Below are positions 6,092 through 10,051 of a stretch of 10,051 nt of DNA, piece by piece. The position numbers and the translations under genes are program-made. The notes under the pieces are model-generated. The model made no database searches. It was not told where the DNA came from and saw only the letters and a list, made by a program, of their open reading frames with translations. Each line of letters begins with the position of its first letter. Within the stretch, counting starts at the first letter, position 1. The stretch comes from Candidatus Bathycorpusculum fermentans (GTDB lineage: Archaea; Thermoproteota; Bathyarchaeia; Bathyarchaeales; Bathycorpusculaceae): assembly GCA_009787175.1 (NCBI GenBank), contig WRGM01000123.1, positions 1-10,051 on the forward strand, in the 5' to 3' direction.

Positions 6092-6751
6092 TTGGTACTT
6101 CCTGCAGAAACAGAAGAGCGAGTGAAGCGTAGAGCATTAAATACATGTTCTGATAACCTGCGTAAAGTGGTAGATGTTACACGGAAAATTCCCCAGATAG
6201 CTGAATACTTTGTATCTGGCGATAAAGAGAATGCAAAAAAGTTGTTACTTGAGATACGTGCGGGTGAAGAAGAAGTTGTAAAATCCAGACGTTTGGTAAG
6301 TCAAGAGCTTGCTGAAATTGGCGCTATTCTCATAAATAGAGAAGATTTCCTAAGATTTACAAATCTATCAAGCGAAATAGCTGATTTCTCTGAAGGCATA
6401 GCTTTCTATTTAATAGAAATCATGGAACACAACTGGAATGTAACGGCTGATATAAAAACAGATTTAGCCGCCCTATCATCCGCCGTTCTTGATACAGTAC
6501 TAAAGCTACGTGAAACTATGATGGTTCTCAATTACGGGTCACAGAAAACTTTGGAACGCGCAAAGGATGTTGAAATAGCTGAACGTATAGTAGATGAACA
6601 ATATCGTACATTAACTATCAAAGTTTTAAGCAGTAAACTTGACACGCCAGTACTATTTCTACTTCGCGATATACTGCAAATGCTTGAAAACTCTGCTGAT
6701 AAAGCCGAAGATGCTGCTGATACTGCACGCATGCTATCTATGGTAATGTAA
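6092..6751 (+). CDS. PhoU-like DUF47 family protein
   Basis: DUF47 proteins are all-helical distant relatives of PhoU, often linked with phosphate (Pit-type) transporters and thought to regulate them. The 219 residues are predicted helical almost throughout. Acidic patches of the metal-binding kind seen in PhoU-like bundles are present, for example EIADFSEGIAFYLIEIMEH (about 109-127) and LENSADKAEDAADTARML near the C-terminus. The closing motif with repeated Asp and Ala (ADKAEDAADTAR) is characteristic of the family. The start is TTG, since no ATG or GTG lies between it and the in-frame TGA at 6071. GAGAGGAG lies 12 bases upstream. Only two bases separate its stop from the EndA start, suggesting one mRNA with coupled translation. 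No phosphate transporter gene is visible in the window, so its partner is unknown. Confidence 0.8.
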   Translation: MVLPAETEERVKRRALNTCSDNLRKVVDVTRKIPQIAEYFVSGDKENAKKLLLEIRAGEEEVVKSRRLVSQELAEIGAILINREDFLRFTNLSSEIADFSEGIAFYLIEIMEHNWNVTADIKTDLAALSSAVLDTVLKLRETMMVLNYGSQKTLERAKDVEIAERIVDEQYRTLTIKVLSSKLDTPVLFLLRDILQMLENSADKAEDAADTARMLSMVM

Positions 6752-6753
6752 AA

Positions 6754-7398
6754 TTGACCGAAAACCTTGGAAACCGAAAAATCAAGGTTGAACTCATAGA
6801 CAACTTCTTAATAGTATGGAACCCTAAAGAGGGTTCACACTTATATAAAACAGCTTACTACGGCAAACCCTTAGGCATTTCTAAACCAAAAATTCCCGAA
6901 TTCGACGCCCCCCTCATTTTAGACCTAATGGAAGGTCTATACCTTGCCGAAACGGGACAGGTAGAAATTATAGAAAACAAAAAACCCGTAAGCCTAAAAA
7001 CCCTGCGAAAAAAAGCCATGCAACTCTACGACAAATTCGAAGACAAATACACAGTTTACCATGACTTGCGAACAAATGAGCTAATAGTTACTCCCGGCAT
7101 AAAATTCGGATGTGACTTTGCCGTCTACAAATACGGTCCCGGTATAGAACACGCACCATACATGATATCAGTAAAACCTAAAGACAGCACCCTATCAGCA
7201 ACAGAAATAGTAAAAGCAGGAAGACTAGCAACAACCGTACGCAAACGCTTCATAATAGCCATACCCGACAAAGACATTGGTAACAACAAAAAAGACGACA
7301 ACGCAACCGAAGATGATGATAACGTTGATGGTAAATGTTGTGTGCCTGTAGCGGATAGGGATGTTAAGTATTTAATGTTTAAATGGTTTAAGGCGTAG
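6754..7398 (+). CDS. endA: tRNA-splicing endonuclease, catalytic subunit
   Basis: The enzyme cuts precursor tRNAs at bulge-helix-bulge motifs to remove introns, leaving 2',3'-cyclic phosphate and 5'-OH ends. In 214 residues, the N-terminal domain (about 8-90) is followed by the nuclease core: GIKFGCDFAVYKYGPGIEHA, then a helix into RLATTVRKRFIIAI. The catalytic triad is visible as Tyr125 (or Tyr127), His133 and Lys164. The 31-residue His-Lys spacing is as I recall it for Methanocaldococcus jannaschii EndA. Between the strand ending at residue 170 and the last strand VKYLMFKWFK (204-213) lies a loop of about 33 residues, rich in Asp, Asn and Lys (DDNATEDDDN); it seems much longer than usual. 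The start is TTG, two bases after the DUF47 stop. The last 11 bases overlap the 3' end of the convergent nucleotidyltransferase gene. Subunit arrangement cannot be told from one gene. Confidence 0.92.
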   Translation: MTENLGNRKIKVELIDNFLIVWNPKEGSHLYKTAYYGKPLGISKPKIPEFDAPLILDLMEGLYLAETGQVEIIENKKPVSLKTLRKKAMQLYDKFEDKYTVYHDLRTNELIVTPGIKFGCDFAVYKYGPGIEHAPYMISVKPKDSTLSATEIVKAGRLATTVRKRFIIAIPDKDIGNNKKDDNATEDDDNVDGKCCVPVADRDVKYLMFKWFKA

Positions 7399-8722
7399 TT
7401 TGATTACTCATTATTGTCTGATTAATTATTTCGCCTTTAATTTTCTGATGAGGATAAACTTTTGCTGCCGACAAAATACAGCCTTCATCAGCTGTTACGT
7501 CATCTGCTATTATTGTTATGTCTGAAATTTTTGTTGGATTACTCTGTGTTGAACAGATTTTTACATGTCTGCCTAATATGCTATCCTTAATCTCTGCATA
7601 GTCTCCAATTACTGCTCTATCCATAATTGCTGAGTTACTAATAGCAGCGTTTTTACCTATGTATGTAAAATTGTCAATGCAGCAATTACTTAAAACTGCG
7701 CCGTCTTCTATTAGACAGTGACGACCAATTAAGACAGAGCCTTTTATCTGAATTTTCTTCTGTTGAATTTTCTGCACAATCTGCCTGCGGACTTTTTCTG
7801 AATCACTACTTTTTCCCTGTACACAAACAAAGCTACACTCATCAATCTGCAAACGCTCCTCAAAATCACTCAATGTTGAAATCCTAGTTTTCAATAAATG
7901 CTTCATAGCTTCTAAATAATTTCTAGGTGTACCAACATCAAACCAACTATTCTCCAGCCTATAGCCGTAAACGGGATAGCCCGCTTCAATAACATAGGGT
8001 ATAAAGTCATAGCCAAAATCAAGACGTTTCCCGTCCTTTATAATCTGCTGTACCCCTTTTTCTTTGAATATTTTCCTAACATTAGGCGAAATTACATACA
8101 ACCCAGTATTTGCCAAGTTACTCGGAGCATCTTCAGGTAACGGTTTTTCAACAAACCGCCTTATCCTTCCATTTTTATCTATATCCGCAATACCTAAGCC
8201 TTCAACATTGTCTACTTTTCGAAGCACAATAGTTAACGCTGCCTCTTTCTCCTTATGAAAATCTATTAAATTCTTAATATTAATATCAAAAACGTTATCA
8301 CCCTGCACAGCAAAAACAGGCTTTTTCAAATTATAATATTCCATATTAATCCTTGCAGAATCCGCACTACCTAAATCATCAACATTAGGTTGATACCTAA
8401 TATGCACACGTGGCTTAATACTATGATATGCACTAAACCCGTAGCCTGACTCAAAATAGTCATAAAGATTACAATAATTAGTATAACCCTTAACACCAAA
8501 AATTATATTCCTAACCCCTTGAGACGCTAGGGAGAGAAGAGAGTACTCTACAAGTGGCTTATTTAACAATCGTAAACATGCCTTACTCGTTTCAGCAGTT
8601 AAAGGCAACAAACGAGTCGCTCTTCCACCTACTGGAATGATAACTTGCAAATTCTTTGGCAAGTAATAATCCTCAACACCACTATTTACCAAGGCACATT
8701 TATCGCTCAAGCACTTCACCAT
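7388..8722 (-). CDS. Sugar-1-phosphate nucleotidyltransferase with left-handed beta-helix domain
   Basis: This enzyme should couple a sugar 1-phosphate with an NTP to make an NDP-sugar for glycan or glycolipid synthesis. The catalytic domain covers about residues 25-275: IPVGGRATRLLPLT (29-42, Ala where the usual GGxGTRL has Gly), the conserved Lys47 and NKP (54-56), GDN (141-143, metal site), VEKP (191-194), NTGLY (205-209) and WFDVGTPRNYLEA (260-272). A charged helical linker (about 276-325) leads to hexapeptide repeats (about 326-425) such as VLIGRHCLIEDGAVLSNC, forming a left-handed beta helix. The layout resembles bifunctional archaeal GlmU-like enzymes such as Sulfolobus ST0452. Acetyltransferase activity and the exact sugar and nucleotide (dTTP/glucose, UTP/GlcNAc, GTP/mannose) cannot be decided here. 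The 24-residue N-terminal extension means a later start is possible. Confidence 0.85.
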   Translation of the reverse strand: MVKCLSDKCALVNSGVEDYYLPKNLQVIIPVGGRATRLLPLTAETSKACLRLLNKPLVEYSLLSLASQGVRNIIFGVKGYTNYCNLYDYFESGYGFSAYHSIKPRVHIRYQPNVDDLGSADSARINMEYYNLKKPVFAVQGDNVFDINIKNLIDFHKEKEAALTIVLRKVDNVEGLGIADIDKNGRIRRFVEKPLPEDAPSNLANTGLYVISPNVRKIFKEKGVQQIIKDGKRLDFGYDFIPYVIEAGYPVYGYRLENSWFDVGTPRNYLEAMKHLLKTRISTLSDFEERLQIDECSFVCVQGKSSDSEKVRRQIVQKIQQKKIQIKGSVLIGRHCLIEDGAVLSNCCIDNFTYIGKNAAISNSAIMDRAVIGDYAEIKDSILGRHVKICSTQSNPTKISDITIIADDVTADEGCILSAAKVYPHQKIKGEIINQTIMSNQTTP

Positions 8723-8753
8723 CTACAACTCGGTAAGCATAGGTAAACAGACC

Positions 8754-8761
8754 TTTTAAAA
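8754..8761 (-). promoter_or_regulatory. TATA-like box for the nucleotidyltransferase gene
   Basis: TTTTAAAA is centred about 35 bases before the minus-strand ATG at 8722, giving a predicted leader under ten bases. No SD is seen before that ATG, consistent with a near-leaderless transcript. Confidence 0.35.
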
Positions 8762-8792
8762 CTACCTCTAACTTCATTATTTTAGATGAAAT

Positions 8793-8799
8793 TTTATAA
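8793..8799 (+). promoter_or_regulatory. TATA-like box for the prenyltransferase gene
   Basis: TTTATAA lies about 40 bases before ATG 8836. Transcription would begin near 8822, leaving a leader of about 14 bases with no convincing SD. Together with the opposite TATA element at 8754-8761, it makes a compact divergent promoter region of 113 bases. Confidence 0.4.
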
Positions 8800-8835
8800 C
8801 GGACTCTATCAACTATACTACTGGTAATTAGCAGT

Positions 8836-9705
8836 ATGAGTAAACTTTATGGTTTTATAAAGTTAATGCGACCCGTTAATTGTGCAATGATGGGCTTTGC
8901 AGTATTTGTAGGTGCATTCTTGGCGTATCCACATTTTGATTTAAACTGGTTTAACATTTTATGTGGCTTTTTAACTGGTTTTACTTTCTGCGCTGCTGCT
9001 ATGGTAATTAATGATTATTATGATCGTAAAATTGACGCTATAAATGAACCGCAAAGACCCATTCCAAGCGGTTTAGTATCCTCAAAAGAGGCTCTAGTGC
9101 TTATGTCTATTTTGATAATTGTGGGTTCGCTTTTTTCTTTTCTTGCCGCTCCATATGGACTACGTTGTTTTATCGTTGCTGCTATATCATTAGTTATAAC
9201 TGCATCGTATTTGACTGTGGGTAAACGTAGTGGTTTACCCGGTAATTTTCTAGTAAGTGCTTGTGTAGCTATACCCTTCATTTACGGTAGTATAACAGCT
9301 ATTGGGACTGTTGGATTAAATGTTGTGCTGTTTGCCTCTATGGCGTTTCTTTCTAACACTGGACGCGAAATTACTAAGGGTATTGTAGATGTTAAAGGGG
9401 ATAGTGTTGAGAATGTAAAAACTTTGGCGGTACGTTTCGGAGAGAAAACTGCGGCAGTTGTTGCCGTTGGCTTTTTTATGACTGCTGTAGCATTAACACC
9501 TCTCACCTGGTACCTAGATTTAGTAGGTATACTCTTTATCCCCTTTGTCCTTGTAACCGACATAGGTCTAATAGTCTGCTCTGCTTTTCTACTTTTGAAC
9601 GCTTCCCGAGAAAAAGCAAGAAAAATTAAAAACGTGATTTTACTGCTCTTTTTAACTGGTCTAATAGCATATCTCTTCGGCGCGTTATCTCTTAGTTTTC
9701 TCTGA
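8836..9705 (+). CDS. Digeranylgeranylglyceryl phosphate synthase (UbiA prenyltransferase)
   Basis: This integral membrane enzyme adds the second geranylgeranyl chain to geranylgeranylglyceryl phosphate, the second ether bond of archaeal membrane lipids. It has 289 residues with eight or nine hydrophobic segments, roughly at 15-31, 41-58, 87-104, 109-127, 137-155, 160-175, 205-222, 230-253 and 265-287. The first Asp-rich motif is NDYYDRKID (59-67), followed by the typical EPQRPIPSG. The second is KGIVDVKGD (181-189) in GREITKGIVDVKGDSVENVKTLA. Both bind magnesium and the prenyl diphosphate. The second motif with the following KTLAVRFG matches archaeal DGGGP synthases better than ubiquinone or haem O prenyltransferases. 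ATG 8836 is preceded by a TATA-like box and begins just before the usual LMRPVNC stretch. The last 200 bases turn A/C-rich while the earlier part is G/T-rich. Confidence 0.88.
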   Translation: MSKLYGFIKLMRPVNCAMMGFAVFVGAFLAYPHFDLNWFNILCGFLTGFTFCAAAMVINDYYDRKIDAINEPQRPIPSGLVSSKEALVLMSILIIVGSLFSFLAAPYGLRCFIVAAISLVITASYLTVGKRSGLPGNFLVSACVAIPFIYGSITAIGTVGLNVVLFASMAFLSNTGREITKGIVDVKGDSVENVKTLAVRFGEKTAAVVAVGFFMTAVALTPLTWYLDLVGILFIPFVLVTDIGLIVCSAFLLLNASREKARKIKNVILLLFLTGLIAYLFGALSLSFL

Positions 9706-10051
9706 ACCATTTTATTCTTTTCATATATATTTGTGTTAACGGTACTTTAAAATTAACGTAGTATTCTTAATGTAGCAACTTTACGTTTTATAGTTTATGG
9801 TGTATTGTGTTGGGTGTTGTGAAGTTAATGGAGCCCATACCAGTACGAGTTAGAGAGGCAATTGTGAAACATAAGCAGGCAGGTAAATCTGGACGAGAAA
9901 TCGCTCAATGGTTAATGATTCATAATCAAACAGTTAGCAGAGTATGGCAGCAGTTCCTAACCACTGGAAACGTTACACCTAAACCTAAAAACAGTGGAAG
10001 AAAACCAAAAATCAACAAAGAAACCATGGAAAAAATCCTCACCAAAATAGA
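9706..10051 (+). mobile_element. Left part of an IS630-type insertion sequence, boundary not fixed
   Basis: A transposase reading frame starts in this stretch and leaves the window, so an insertion sequence must begin somewhere after the prenyltransferase stop. A TA-rich run at 9721-9731 (IS630 elements insert at TA) and two TTAACG copies (9736-9741, 9753-9758) are visible. The terminal inverted repeat cannot be defined without the right end. Confidence 0.5.
9828..10051 (+). CDS. IS630-family transposase, N-terminal part, cut by window end
   Basis: The visible 74 codons form the DNA-binding region of an IS630/Tc1-type transposase. A helix-turn-helix runs through KHKQAGKSGREIAQWLMIHNQTVSRVWQ (about 14-41). 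It is followed by FLTTGNVTPKPKNSGRKPKI, whose GRKPKI is the typical linker to the second helical domain. The catalytic DDE domain would lie beyond the window. ATG 9828 is chosen because it begins the recognisable domain and has GGTG 11 bases upstream. In-frame GTG 9819 and TTG 9810 are alternatives. A TATA-like TTTTATA lies near 9786-9792. Whether the element is intact cannot be seen here. Confidence 0.8.
   Translation, partial: MEPIPVRVREAIVKHKQAGKSGREIAQWLMIHNQTVSRVWQQFLTTGNVTPKPKNSGRKPKINKETMEKILTKI

Noticed and set aside
9736..9760. TTAACG repeats as the transposon's terminal inverted repeat
   Set aside because: They are short direct copies, and the right end is outside the window, so no terminal repeat can be assigned.
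1..10051. CRISPR array, tRNA or rRNA genes
   Set aside because: No regularly spaced repeats and no tRNA or rRNA pattern could be found by reading the gaps on both strands.

Overview
This window looks like archaeal chromosome. The markers are a tRNA-splicing endonuclease (EndA), a UbiA-family prenyltransferase of the digeranylgeranylglyceryl phosphate synthase type (archaeal ether lipid pathway), an archaeal/eukaryotic-type glycyl-tRNA synthetase with an inserted zinc-ribbon-like segment, and a single OB-fold SSB of the Sulfolobus type with an RG-rich tail. The Sulfolobus-type SSB points to the TACK side of the archaea. High A+T, frequent TTG starts and short, often SD-poor leaders with TATA-like boxes 25-35 bases upstream fit an uncultured lineage such as Bathyarchaeia; that placement is inference. 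A clade-3-type haem catalase, uncommon in anaerobic archaea, suggests a habitat with intermittent oxygen, possibly host-associated.

Layout. The left edge (1-293) holds the likely first codons of a leftward gene leaving the window and a noncoding stretch with two notable inverted-repeat structures. A small two-helix membrane protein (294-497, minus) and the catalase (706-2226, plus) are divergent. Between the catalase and the convergent SSB gene (2624-3109, minus) lie about 400 noncoding bases with four copies of a TTTACCCATA motif. The SSB gene is divergent from a secreted or membrane-anchored glutaminyl-peptide cyclotransferase (3236-4120), followed by glycyl-tRNA synthetase (about 4227-6017). 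A PhoU-like DUF47 protein (6092-6751) and EndA (6754-7398) form a tight pair. EndA overlaps tail-to-tail with a sugar-1-phosphate nucleotidyltransferase with a left-handed beta-helix tail (7388-8722, minus), which is divergent from the ether-lipid prenyltransferase (8836-9705). The right edge contains the N-terminal DNA-binding part of an IS630-type transposase cut by the window end.

Together the genes are mostly housekeeping: translation and tRNA maturation (GlyRS, EndA), DNA maintenance (SSB), membrane lipid and surface glycan precursors (prenyltransferase, nucleotidyltransferase), plus peroxide defence and phosphate-linked regulation. I see no clear new multi-gene system. The items most worth a second look are the TTTACCCATA cluster, the nested structure at 82-125, an unusually long acidic loop in EndA, and abrupt changes of strand composition inside genes.
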